NCBI GenBank assembly: GCA_047967505.1
Contig: CM106541.1
Strand: one strand, 5' to 3'
Length of the DNA: 64,000 nucleotides
DNA from: Dipteris shenzhenensis
Taxonomy: Eukaryota; Polypodiophyta; Polypodiopsida; Gleicheniales
The notes beneath the pieces are model-generated. The model made no database searches. It was given only the letters and a program-made list of their open reading frames with translations, and was not told the origin of the DNA. This document shows, piece after piece, positions 1 to 12,050 of the stretch. Numbering within the stretch: the first letter of the stretch is position 1; the number at the start of each line of letters is the position of its first letter. A program made the position numbers and the translations under genes.

Positions 1-205
1 TCACATGGTATCAGAGCTCGGTTTGTGGTAAGGAGCTCAAGAAAGCAAACCAAGTTCACGGTGCCTTGGTAAGAGGATCAGCACTGCTTTTCTTTTTCGA
101 GTTTGGGAGGAAATCTATGCAGGTAGCACAACCGAAAAGTGCAAGAGTGCATTGTCTCGAATTGGGACACCCTTCGCAGTGTGGCGAGAGGGCAATATAT
201 GCTTT
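1..205 (+). repeat. truncated copia-1 leader (LTR end, primer site and 5' leader)
   Basis: Bases 6-17 read TGGTATCAGAGC, the complement of the initiator tRNA-Met 3' end used as primer site by many plant copia elements. The 200 bases that follow match 1157-1352 closely, including the stretches on gagctcaagaaagcaaacc and caggtagcacaacc. This is therefore a second copy of the copia-1 leader, cut by the window edge. Similarity stops near base 205, so no coding region follows it. Confidence 0.7.
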
Positions 206-873
206 TCGGCTCTGATACCCTCATGCCTTAAACCATTTGGGGCTCGAACCTTGTGAACGTGGCTCAAAACTTGGAGTGGCGAGGCTTAACTTTTGCGAGA
301 CACTCAACGGTAACCCTGCACGTTGCCTGCAATCTTTTTCCTTGGGATATTTGGGGATCAAACTCCCTAAGTTTGAGTGATACTCCTTTCAGGGCTATTT
401 TTGTTGGCGTAGCTATTTCCAAGGACGTGGACCTAAAATGTGCACATTGCCTGCAATCTTTGGTCTTGGTATTAGCTAGAACATACAACCTATGCCTGGA
501 ATCCAAGGACTTTGGGTATTTGGGGATCAAACTCCCTGATCTTTTTTGTTGAAGTAGATCATGCGGCCTGATCACCTGTAATCACTGACTACCCTGCATT
601 CGGAGACTTTACTCTCTAGATGTTAACAAAAATAACTAGCAAATACGTGTTATATGTTCACTTAAAAGTAATAAAAGCCCAACCATTATAATTTGAAGGA
701 GAGTTTCCAATAAAATGTAAAATATATATATATATAGAAATAGTGCCAATAATTAGTGTAGCACTAGGGAAAGGTCAATAATAGTAGTCTAAGTGCATGG
801 GGACAAGACGTTGAGATATCGAGCTCCACTCATGATATGCCAGGGTGACCGTTGTGCATTTATGTCATCGACT
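206..873. other. non-coding stretch with short direct repeats
   Basis: I recognise no gene here. A phrase around 'gcctgcaatctttt' and 'tatttggggatcaaactccc' occurs twice between about 317 and 540 as imperfect direct repeats. A short TA run lies near 720-736. The small ORFs on both strands have no family features and are treated as chance. Confidence 0.5.
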
Positions 874-1161
874 TGTTAGCTGTAGATGCGGTTGGTACAC
901 CGCCCATGAATAATAACTAGATGACAGCTATCTTTATGTACTCTCGTTAGTGGCTCAGTTAGTATGCCACCTTAGTTAGTTGAGTTTGGTTTGAGACCCA
1001 CATATAGGGTTCACCTATTCTTTTGTACTTAGAGTTCTTTTGGCTTTCACAGCAAAGAAGAGGAAAACTATTTTCAACCTCCACCTTTGTGTATATTCCC
1101 CCATTGTGTATGTGAGAAAGTTGCAAGTGAGATTCCTTCCTTCTCTCCCACTCTCTTCACA
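874..1161 (+). mobile_element. copia-1 5' LTR (probable)
   Basis: The segment starts TGTTAGC, ends TTCACA, and directly abuts the primer site at 1162, as a 5' LTR should. The end is firm because of the primer site. The start is the nearest suitable TG and is inferred, because no 3' LTR partner lies in the window. Confidence 0.5.
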
Positions 1162-1173
1162 TGGTATCAGAGC
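1162..1173 (+). other. primer binding site of copia-1 (tRNA-iMet)
   Basis: TGGTATCAGAGC matches the primer site complementary to the 3' end of plant initiator tRNA-Met. It lies immediately after the CA end of the LTR and about 500 bases before the gag start, the normal arrangement. Confidence 0.85.
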
Positions 1174-1669
1174 TCTATTCATGGTAAGGAGCTCAAGAAA
1201 GCAAACCAAGTTCATGGTGTCTTGGTAAGAGGATTAGTGTTGCTTTCCTTTCTCAAGTTTGGAAGCAAATCTCTGCAGGTAGCACAACCAGAAAGTGCAA
1301 GAGTGCAATGTCTTAGATTGGGACGCCCTTTGTAGTGTGCTGAGAGGGCATTATTTTTTTGATTTGAGGCCATTTTGGGGCTTGTTTTGGTGGTGGAAGT
1401 TTTCTGCAGGCACTTAGAAAAGCGCCTTGTTTTTGCTGTGCGACCACTGTTCTGCAGGTCAGTGAAAAGTTGCCACAAAAATTGCATCGTATGCCTATGC
1501 ACATAGATATTGGGAGTGATAGAATCATTCTTATTGCTTGTTCATGCAAAATCGTCACTAGGAAGTGACTTTGTGGTCAAATACCACTTTTGTCAATTTT
1601 GCAAATTTGCCCTTGTGAGGCAGAAGTTGTGTTTTTTGCAGTGACAGAATATTTTTGTAGTGTTCTGTA

Positions 1670-4600
1670 ATGGCGTCTGATGCTCTTTCATAGATAGTCA
1701 CTAAAAAGCTTGACAAGAACAACTTCCAAGCATGGAAGTTTAGAATGACGAATTTCCTTAAGGGAAAAGGGTATTGGGAGTTCATTATTAGAGCTGAACA
1801 AGAACTAGTTATTCCTAATGTTCCTAATCAACAGGAGTTGCAGGCATTTAAAGGTTGGCATGAGAGCACCAGAAAAGTTATGTATTGGCTATCTATCAGT
1901 ATTTTAGATTCTATGATTATGCATATTCAGGATGCAAGCATGCCGAAGGAGGCATGGGATACTTTGACAAAAATGTATAGCACAAATACACAAGCCAAGA
2001 AAATGCAGCTCAAGTAGGAGTTGCATAATGTGCAGAGAGAAAATATGAGTATCAATGACTACCACATGAATGTGAAGAAGATTGCAAATGCACTTACTTC
2101 TATTGAGTCATCAGTGGAAGATGATGATTTAGTTTCTGTGACCTTGAATGGTCTAGGAAAGGATTATGCACAGTTTCGGACATCCATTGCCGTCCATGAG
2201 AATTTTCCTGATTTTGGGGAGTTGATTGCTCTTCTAATTTCTGAAGAGAGCAGAGAAATGGTGGTGCATCTTCTTCAGGAGGAACTTCAAAAGAAACTGT
2301 CTTCTACTCAAAAGCTGGAAGAGGTAGAGGTAGAGGTAGAGGTAGAGCAGGCCGATCTGGAGGCTGCAGAAATCAGAATATGCAGCAAATTCAAGAAAAC
2401 CAGTCTTATGGAGGAGGACGTGGTAACTTTAGAGGTAGGGGGAGCCAAAGAGGTCATGGTGGATGGCAGAGAGGCCAAAATGCAAAAAACAATGTTGAAT
2501 GCTACTACTGTGGTAAAATGGGTCATATGGTTAAAGACTACTATAAAAGCAGAATGACATCATGACTGGAAAATTGCAGCAAGGCAATTATGCATCTCTA
2601 GTAGACAGGGTGATGACAGAAATGAGCATCTATTTATGGTGCAGCACATGACCAATTATGTGACAAGTGTAGAAGAAAGCAATGATGTGTGGTATGTTGA
2701 CTCAGGTGCATCAAACCACATGACAGGTCATGCAGAATGGATGCAAGATCCAAGGAAAATGGAAAGACTAGGATTTTTGGAGACTAGTGATGATACTGCA
2801 CATCCTATTGTGTAGATTGGTAAAATTCCTTTGTCTATGTAGGATGGGAAAAAGAAATACCTGTCTGATGTATTTCATGTCCTGAATATCACTAAGAACC
2901 TGGTTTCTGTTGGTCAAATGGTTGAGCAGGGCTTGCACATCAGATTTAATCCTCCGTCAGGTTTAATCCTCATGGATGCTTTGTTGAGGATATGAAAAAT
3001 AAAGGTTGCTTGATAGCAAAAGGGAAGAAGAAGGGCAAGATGTTTACGTTGGATGCGGACATGCCTGAATTGAGTGCAACAATGTTTGCACATGGGACCG
3101 GTGTAGTTGCAGATATTGATATCTAGCATAAATGCATTGGTCATGTTAATGTACAGCAACTTAAATTAATGCAAGCCCAAAATATTGTTGCAGGATTGCC
3201 TAAGTTCAAGGTTGCAGAAATGCGTAAGGTATGTGAAGCTTGTCAATTTGGAAAACAGGCAAGGAAACCATTTCTTAAACATGTTCAACAGAGTAAGAGG
3301 CCATTGGAATTGATCCACTCTAATGTGTGGGCTACTCTCGGGCTACTAAAGCTGCATCTATTGGAGGCTGTCATTATTTTGTCACTTTTATTGATGACTA
3401 CAGTAGAAAAGTTTGGGAGTATTTTATGAAAAAGAAAAGTGAAGTGTTTGGGCATTTCAAAGCTTTTAAAGCTATGGTTGAGAAAGAAACAGGCCTGCAA
3501 ATAAAATGCCTAAGGTCAGATGGAGGGGGAGAGTACCTCTCAAATGAGTTTGCAAGGTTCCTATAGGAGCATGGCGTAAAGCAACAATATTCATGCAATC
3601 ATACCCCATAGCAAAATGGACTTGCAGAAAGGAAAAACAGGCATATTGGAGAGGTATCTCATGCCATGCTCAACGAAAAAGACCTACCAGATTATTATTG
3701 GGCTGAAGCAGTTGCTACAGCGGTCTACATAATGAACAGGACTCCCACTATAGCAATACATGGCATGATGCCAGAGGAGAGGTATACTAGTAGGAAACCA
3801 GATATTTCTCGTTTGAAAGTTTTTGGTTGCATTGCCTATGTTCATGTGCCAAATTAGTTGAGATTCAAGTTGGATCCAAAAGCTGAGAAGTGCATCTTTA
3901 TTGGTTATTCTCTGCAACAGAAAGGGTATAGATGCTATAACCCTTCTACTCGAAAGTTTATAGTGAGCAAAGATGTTTTGGATGAGATGAGCAGCTGGTA
4001 TAAACCAGTAAATGTGATTGATGATGTAGATGCACAAAATTGTAATGCTGCACAGAATTCACAGTAGCAATCACAAAATATTAGTGGACCTGTAGTGTCC
4101 TCTAGCTCAGTGGTTCACATACTTTGCCATGGACAGGCAGATTGAGATTAGGAGGATTTCCTCAAAGCAATGCAGATAGTGGTATGCAAGTATCATGAAA
4201 GTGAAAAGAGAAAGTTGATCAGCCCATGGTTGATGTGAATGTAGGTCACTCTTATGTGGATGGTGAATCCAGTGGCTCAGAACAGAGCCTTGATGATAAG
4301 TTGGGTATTCCTTCTATTGTTACACCTGGAGTAAGGAAGACAACGGATGTTTTGAGAGCACCTAGTAGTAAGCCTATTTTGCACAGATCTACTAGAGCTA
4401 GGTATCCTGTGGATAGGCTGAAATATGATGGATTTACAGCCATTCACTATGCCTATATGGTAACAGTGATACATGAACCATAACCCACTTCTTTTGAGCA
4501 AGCCATGGGAAAAGAAAAATGGGAGAGAGCCATGGATGAAGAAATGGATGCCTTGGAAGCAAATGCTACATGGGAATTGGTGCCTTTGCCTAAAGACAAG

Positions 4601-5460
4601 AATGCGATTGGTTGCAAGTGGGTTTATGAGGTGAAGCACAATGCAGATGGTTCTATGAACAGATACAAGGCAAGATTAGTTGTCAAGGGGTATGCACAGA
4701 CATATGGCATCAAGATTATGAAGAAACATTCAGTCCGGTTGCAAGGATGGCAACCGTAAGAGTAGTCATTGCTATGGCTACATCAAAGGGATGGTCTTTA
4801 CATCAGATGGATGTAAAGAATGCCTTCTTGCATGGTGATTTGCAAGAAGAGGTCTATATGGAGCAGCCACCAGGTTATGTTCATGCTGTTCATTGTGAGT
4901 TTGTTTGTAGGTTCAAGAAAGCCTTGTATGGCTTGAAGCAAGCACCCAGAGCATGGTCTGACAAGATAGGACAGTATCTTGTCACTATTGGCTTTCAGAT
5001 TTCCAAGGCAGATTTCTCACTTTATGTGAGAAAAACAGAGAAAGGCATTATGTTGCTTGTCATTTATGTTGATGATTTGATCATCATATGTGATAGTGAT
5101 GAAGATATCCTTCATGTGAATATGCTATTGAAGCAGAAGTTTGAGATGAAGGATTTGGGAGAGCTGCATTACTTCTTGGGCATTGAGGTGATTAGATCCA
5201 CAAGTGGGATATGGCTCTTGCAAAGGCAGTATGGATTGGACATGCTATCCAAATATGGGATGATAGGCTGTAAGCCTATTTCTATTCCTTTGGAGCAGAA
5301 TGTGAAGTTGAGTGCAGATGCAAGTGAGCTTTTGGAAGACCCTACTATCTACAGACGCATAGTAGGAAGTTTGATTTATATGACTATTACCAGGCCAGAT
5401 TTGAGCTATGCTGTTGGGTTGGTAAGTCAGTTTATAAAGGCTCCAAGCAAACCGCATTGT
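1670..5460 (+). pseudogene. copia-1 gag-pol polyprotein, decayed and 3'-truncated
   Basis: Ty1-copia gag-pol remnant in the normal order. Gag begins at the ATG at 1670 and carries a zinc knuckle near 2496 (CYYCGKMGH, last Cys replaced by Tyr). A protease motif follows near 2695 (VDSGASNHM). The integrase has a zinc region (CEACQFGK, about 3230) and a catalytic core with RSDGGGEY near 3510. Reverse transcriptase spans 4505-5450, with YVDDLII near 5067. The RNase H domain is absent because the sequence changes at about 5461. The frame is broken by indels and by nine TAG codons (1691, 2015, 2813, 2840, 3124, 3564, 3609, 3855, 4065); most sit where the family has Gln. It cannot make a functional polyprotein. 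Confidence 0.9.
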
Positions 5461-5507
5461 GAAGTCCACATTGCAGTATGGAAGTCCACATTGAAGTATG
5501 GACTATT

Positions 5508-5676
5508 TGAGAGTGATCTGAACGGAAGCAAGAACGGAAGAAGGAGAGAGAGAGACAGAGAGACACAAGTTTTGGTGGGTGCAGAACCACCCTAATCTTC
5601 TTTTTCATTCATTTATATATGTGTTTGAGTATTGTACATTACCGGGGTTAAGGCACAGTGACCTTTAACCCCCACA
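5508..5676 (-). mobile_element. copia-3 3' LTR (probable)
   Basis: On the - strand this segment starts TGTGGGGGTT and ends ACTCTCA, and it is preceded by a purine-rich tract (5677-5687, AAGTGGGAGGT on the - strand) as expected for a 3' LTR. No matching 5' LTR was found beyond 9830, so the outer boundary is inferred. The short direct repeat gaagtccacattg at 5461-5495 marks the junction with copia-1. Confidence 0.45.
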
Positions 5677-5772
5677 ACCTCCCACTTAAAGGACAATGTG
5701 CCTTTAAGGGAGAACAACCAGTGAGCATACTATCCAATGCCCATCAATACACGACAATACTCAAACCGCTGA

Positions 5773-8700
5773 CTAGGTAGACTCTTCGTCAGCATATCTG
5801 CAGGGGTTATCGTCTGTATGAACCTTGACAAGCTCTATGCGCTTGTCCTCAAGTACCTCCCTGATGAAATGGTACCTGACCTCAATGTGTTTGGTCTTTG
5901 CATAAAAGACCAGATTCCGTGCTAGCTGAATAGCACTCATGGAATCACTATGCAATGTCGGTACACCTGTATGAATCCCCAAATCTCCCACTAGCCGATC
6001 AAGCCATATAGCCTCCTTGCAACCCTCTGTGGCTGCAACATACTCAGCCTCTGTGGTAGACAAAGCAATGCACTTCTGTGCACGAGACATCCACGACACT
6101 GCACCACCTACAAAGGTGAACACATAACCAGAAGTGGATCTCCTACTATCCACATGCCCTGCATAGTCTGAATCTGTGTACCCAAGTACACGCATGTCTC
6201 CTCTACCAAGCAGATGCACATCTCCTTGGTACCCTTCATGTACCTCATGATGCACTTAACTGCCTCCCAATGCCTCTTTCCTGGATTAGCCATATACCGG
6301 CTAACAACTCCCACTGCAAATGCAATGTCTAGTCTAGTAGCTATCATAGCATACATAAGACTCCCAACTGCTGATGCATAAGGAACATTGGCCATCATGG
6401 CCCTCTCCTCATCTGATTTGGGACTATCTGTATGACTCAGTTTCACATATGGAGGCAATGGAGTACTCACTGCCTTCCCCCCCTCCATATTGAAATGCTG
6501 CAATACTTTTGTAACATACTCTTTTTGTGAAAGCCAAAGGAGTTTTCTACTCCGATCACGCGTGATGCGCATACCAAGAATATGACCTACAAATCCCAAA
6601 TCCTTCATATCAAAGGCCTCATGCAACTTGGCCTTTAATGCATCTAGCTCATATTAAGTATTCTTGCTAGCCAATAGCATATCATCCACATATAGTGCCA
6701 AGATTATCAGGCTATTATCCTTAGCCCTTTTAGTGTAGAGGCAGTGATCAATTTCACTCCTTCTAAAACCCTGGGACTGAATGAAAGCATCAAACTTCTG
6801 ATACCATTCTCTAGGTGCTTGCTTAAAACCATAGAGACTCTTCTTCAGCTTGCAAACTAAATGCTCTTTGCCCTTTTCTTCAAAGCCTTCCGGCTGCACC
6901 ATGTAAATTTCCTCATGCAAATCCCCATGCAAGAAAGCTGTCTTGACATCCATCTGCATAAGCTCCATATCCTCTGATGCCACTAGTCCAAGCATGCATC
7001 TAAGTGTGGTCATCTTCACAACCGGAGAGAATATCTCATCAAAGTCCACACCCTTCTCTTGCTTGAACCCTTTAGTAACCAAACGGGCCTTGTACCTAGG
7101 CACATCATCACCTGTGACCTTCATTTTGTAGACCCATTTACATGGCAATGCTTTCTTTCCATGTGGCAAAGAAACCAAGTCCCAAGTCTTATTCTTCATA
7201 AGTGAACTCATCTCTGATTGCATAGCATACTCCCACTTGCGTTGATCCTCACGCATCATAGCCTCTCTGTAGCAAGAAGGCTCCCCGCAATCAGTAAGCA
7301 TCACATAGTCTACCCCTGGAACAAACCTATCAGGTGGTCTAGACACTCTAAATGATCTTCTCAAGGGCATTTCAGCTTGCTGTCCCACCTGCATATCAGC
7401 CACATTTGGCTCATCATTTCCACCAATAGATGATCCATCATCTACCCTTGATTGTATACCTGTGGGAGTACTTGGTGGTACCATTTCTTGCACATTTGGT
7501 GCATGGACAGCTTGTTGTCTATCAACACATGATGCAGGTGGATTCACATCCTGGAAAGTGATTCTCCTCATTTCCACATCCCTCATGGGTGCCTTATGCA
7601 TCTTCTTCTCATTGAAGACCACATCATGGCTGTGTATGATCTTCTTTGCTTCTGGATCCCAGAGACGATAGCCCATCTCTCCACTTTCACCATAACCTAG
7701 AAAGATGCATTTCCTTGACTTAGGATCTAGCTTCTTTCGAAGCTCTTTTGGCACATGTGCATATGCCTCACACCCAAATATATGCAAATGAGAGTAAGAG
7801 GGCTTCTTGCCACTCCATGCCTCTTCAGGAATACCACCATCCAAACTCTTACTAGGTGATCTATTGATCACATGCACTGCAGTCTTCATTGCCTCAGCCC
7901 AAAAACCACCAGAAAGACTTGCATTGGAAAGCATGCATTGCAACCTTTCTTGAATGGTACGGTTCATCTTTTCTGCAACTGGATTTTGCTCTGGAGTATG
8001 AGGGGATGTGAGCTCCCTCTTAATCCCACGTGTATCACAGAAATGCTGAAAGTCATGAGAGAGATACTCTCCACCATTGTTAGTCCGTAGGCATTTAAGC
8101 ATTCTACCTGACTGATTCTCAACCAAGGCCAGCCATTTCTGAAATACCTGGAACACATCACTCTTCCGAGCTATAGCATAAGCCCACACTTTCCTAGTTG
8201 CATCATCAATGAATGTCACATAGTATTCAGCCCCACCTAATGACCGTGTAGGCATGGGACCTCATACATCTGAATGCACCAAATCAAGCTTTTCAAACTC
8301 TTTCTTTCCCCTTCTTTTATGGGCTGATTTAGTCTGCTTCCCATAGAGACAGTGCTCACAAAATTCAAAATCAGAGAAACTCAAATGCGGTACATAACCC
8401 AAATGGCATAAGAGTTTCATTCCATTATGGCTCATGTGCCCCAACCTGCAATGCCACAAAGAAGTGCTTGGCTGCTCGGTTATTGCAACAACATGATCAA
8501 ATACCCCTGATACATGTAAGGGATACAAAGTCCCACACTTGGCACCCCTGGCCAAAAGCATAGAGCCCTTCTGAATTTTCCAACTCTGAAAGCCAAAAAT
8601 GGTGTGAAAACCAGCATCATCTAGCTGACCCACTGAAATAAGACTCTTGGTCAGCTTAGGCACATGTCTCACATGTTTCAAAACAAATGCAGACCCATTT

Positions 8701-9800
8701 GCAAAAGAAAACTTTATGTCACCTGCTCCCACTATGTCACATGCATAGTCATTTCCAAGATGCACACAACCTGTCTTTCCACTGTCATAAGTGGAGAACC
8801 ATTCCCTATGGAGAGTAACATGGAATGAAGCACCAGAATCCAAAATCCAATCCTGGGAATATGCATCATCTGAAGTGGTAAGCAACTCTGTAGATAAACT
8901 AGACATGAAGAGAACATCATTGTCACTATCATGTGTGACTGCATTGATCTCCTCGATCTTCACTTTTCCTTTGTTCTCCCTTGGACTCTCTTCCTTTTGA
9001 TTTGCACCCCAATTTGCATTCTTTTTCTTATCCTTTTGCTCTCTTTTCAGCTTGTAGCAATCCTTTTTCATATGGCCCTTCTTGCCACAATGGTAACACT
9101 CAATGTTCCGTGCCCTGGATTTGCTACGAGACTTCCCTCTTTCTTGGGACTTCCCCCTAAACTGTGATCTGCCCCTTTGCACATTTAAGGCTGCATCCTA
9201 CTTGTTGCCATCCATAGACTTCCGTCTAATCTCCTCGGCCAACAAGCTACCCACAACATCATCAAATTTCAGTACTCCACTAGGTGCAGAGTTACTGACA
9301 GCTGTACGGAAGGTATCCCATGAGGATGGCAATGAACATAAGAGAAATATTGCCTTAGTCTCCGCATCAAAATTCATTTTCTGAGCCTGAAGCTGGCTGA
9401 AAATAATATTGAATTCATTCAAGTGAGAAGCAATGGAGACCCCTTCCTTCATCTGCAGCTCAAACAACCTCTTCATGAGGTAAACTTTATTAGAGGCAGT
9501 TTCCTTCTCATAAGTGGCACACAGTTTCTTCCACAAATCTTCCGTAGTCTGCTCATTTACTACTGTGAAATAAACTGACTCTGCAAGATGAAGTCTAATA
9601 GTAGACTTTGCTAATGCATCCAACTCATTCCAATCATCCTCAGACATATTTGCAGGCTTAGCTTCAATCCCTGCCAAGGGTTTAATCTGCTTCTTTTGAA
9701 TAAGCACATCCCTTATTTGTTCTTTCCACAAAGAAAAGTTTGTCCCATCAAACTTTGTAATGTTGAAAAACTCCTTTTCAGACATGGAAGAGGATGCCAT
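5773..9800 (-). pseudogene. copia-3 gag-pol polyprotein, nearly full length
   Basis: Ty1-copia polyprotein read right to left. Gag starts at the ATG at 9800 and a zinc knuckle, CYHCGKKGHMKKDC, lies near 9060-9100. The protease motif is DSGASFHV. The integrase zinc region (LWHCRLGHM, CEHCLYGK) is followed by a catalytic core at about 8250-7900. Reverse transcriptase has LYVDDMLL near 6680, and RNase H (TDSDYAG, STTEAEY) lies between 6255 and 5773. Defects are few: a TAG at 9198-9200 at the gag end, a TGA near 8261 where the family has Trp, a stop near 6657, a frameshift near 6200 and an extra base near 5800. The second catalytic Asp of the integrase is Asn (RTNNGGEY), so integration activity would be lost even if the frame were open. 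Confidence 0.92.
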
Positions 9801-10053
9801 GATGCAAATGAAACAAAATCCCAAATGCTAGTACCTGCAAGAGAGAATCACACCAAATACCAAGTGCACCCAAATGTGTATGCCACAATAGACTGAAATA
9901 TCACAAAAAACTCAAAGCTCAAAGCATCAAAAGATGCATCTGACTCATGTGCATATACTATGCATCCATATGAGCAAATCTGGCCCAAAAGAAAATGCCA
10001 ATAAGTGCCAAATGACTCAAGCATAAACACCTTCCACTGGCATATGCATCAAG
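9801..10053. other. copia-3 upstream flank without recognisable LTR
   Basis: An LTR and primer site should lie upstream of copia-3 gag, but no GCTCTGATACCA-type site or match to 5508-5676 is visible. The 5' end of copia-3 has been lost or replaced. Confidence 0.4.
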
Positions 10054-10700
10054 ATAAAACTTGTGGCATTGTGTGGGTACTCTTCGATGATAGTAATCAA
10101 AAGAGAGCTCGAGGATTGAGTGACACAATCTATAGATGCCTTGAAGGGGCAATGAATGTTATTGCAAATGGAATACTGATAAAAATTATGCACTTATTCC
10201 TATGTGCTTCCCTTATGCACCTTGCACTAACAATGGTCCTCCTGAATGAAAAAAATTTGATAAAACTTGCGGCATTGTGTGGGTACTCTTAGATGATGGT
10301 AATTAAAAGAGATATTGAGGATTGAGTGACACAATCTATAGATACCTTGAAGGAGCAATGAGCGTTATTGTAAATAGTTATGCAATTATTCCTATGTGCT
10401 TCCTCGGGGGGGTCACTCATGATATGTAACCCTATCACGTGAGTTCAACAGAAGGATATTTTTTAGTTCTAAAATTTACAGAAATAAATATACATAAGGG
10501 ACTATTTAAAATAGTTTTGGGAAAATTTTACAGATTTGTATAGAAAAGGGGTACATTTTATTAATGAAAAATTTACAGATAGGGGATTTTAGAAATAGGC
10601 CTTGAACGCACGTGGTATAGAGGGTTTATACATAGTGACCCCCCCGAGTGTGCTTCCCTTATGCACCTTGCAATAACAATGGTCCTCATGAATGAAAAGA
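10054..10700 (+). repeat. two-unit 205-bp tandem repeat, second unit interrupted by a TIR element
   Basis: The phrase starting gataaaacttg at 10054 recurs at 10259, and the following ~200 bases match with scattered substitutions. The second unit is split at 10402 by the TIR element and resumes at 10657 (cttatgcaccttgc). No coding potential was seen. Confidence 0.8.
10403..10648 (+). mobile_element. 246-bp MITE-like TIR element, copy 1
   Basis: The ends are perfect 15-base inverted repeats (CTCGGGGGGGTCACT and its complement), extended imperfectly to about 50 bases. The element is flanked by an 8-bp direct repeat, TGTGCTTC (10395-10402 and 10649-10656). The uninterrupted site is present once in the neighbouring tandem unit at 10203-10210. 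It has no coding capacity. The 8-bp duplication is typical of the hAT superfamily, so it is probably a non-autonomous DNA transposon. CACGTG occurs near both ends (10436 and 10609). Confidence 0.9.
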
Positions 10701-12050
10701 ATTTTAATATATTAATTAGTGAAAGAGGGATGAGGGGAGGGGCCATAAAGGCAAGGGTAAAGAAGAGAGTAATAATGAGGAACTTCCCTCCATTACTAGG
10801 AACTTTCCTTCTTCCATCTTACTTATGATGGCCATAAGAATTTAAAATTGTTTACAATAAATTTCCACAGCTCATGTATATCTTATGAGAGGATAAAGGA
10901 TGTGTTGACTTGAATCCCCTTTTTTCATGAAATTTGAATTATCCCTTTGATCTTACCTAACTGGTCTATCTCTTCCCTTTTGAAGTTATCCATTTGACCT
11001 CAAATTAATTGGGCTATCTCTACCTTTTTACCTCAGAAATCTCCATTGAAAAATATAGGCCTTTTCAACTAGTTTTGGCCTAAGGTCAAGCTGTATTATG
11101 AAATAATATATTGGTATTAAGTGTCTTTAAAATAGTAGATGGGACTTGTCAATAAGAATAATAATGGAAGAATTAGGTGAGAACTATTAAAAATAGATTC
11201 TTTGAAGTGCACTTTTGTAACTTTGTAAAAAGAATGTGATTGGATGCAAATGGAATAATTTGTTATTAAAAAACAAAATACAAAATTGATCAATTTTATG
11301 GCTACTAAAAGAATGTGATTAATCTTGGGACTTGTACAAGTTCAAAATAACTAAACATGTCTTGAATCAAATTCGCAAGAATATCAACTAGATAAGGAAC
11401 TTTAGTGGCAGTTAATGAATTGCATTATTTTAAGATCCTTTACTACTAGGTAATTCTTACAATATATCAAACTAGGTCTCATGGACCTATTTGAATGTCA
11501 TTTACCAAATAAAGAATTATAGTGGGAGTTTATGAGCTAATGGATAATTCTTACAAGATATCTTGAAATAGATCTCATAAATCATTTAAAGGTCATCAAT
11601 CAAAGAAGAAACTTTTGTTAGAGGTCAATGAACCTAGTATGATTGCTTTGAAGGGAGGGTCCCCTAGAGTGTTGGTGAAGTGGGGCCATCTTTGCAATTT
11701 GAATGGACTTGGCAGCTGCAAAGTATATTGGAAATATTTTGCCACAACTTTATGATATGGATGATCCAAGACAATGGTTCTTATATGGCACTTAAGGCAT
11801 TTGATAGGCACATTGATTTGAAAAAAACTTTTAGTGGTTGTACAATATTCTCTAGTACTAGTATGGAAACAAACTAGGAGGCACTTCGTTACTCTAAATG
11901 GAACAAAATATTGAAAGTCCACATTAGCTTGATGGATGACAATTCCATTACCTAATGGTTTGGGAAACGTTAATGAGCTCAAGCCTTATTGATTGTCACA
12001 TGTGTATAAGGTTCAAGTCATATACCAATTCACTAGATGCATTATTACCT
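10701..12050. other. AT-rich non-coding stretch
   Basis: No gene, RNA or mobile element was recognised. Small ORFs such as 11596-11982 (-) lack family features. Confidence 0.5.

Noticed and set aside
264-575. Overlapping ~100-codon ORFs on both strands near the left edge
   Set aside because: They lie over short direct repeats and show no recognisable motif.
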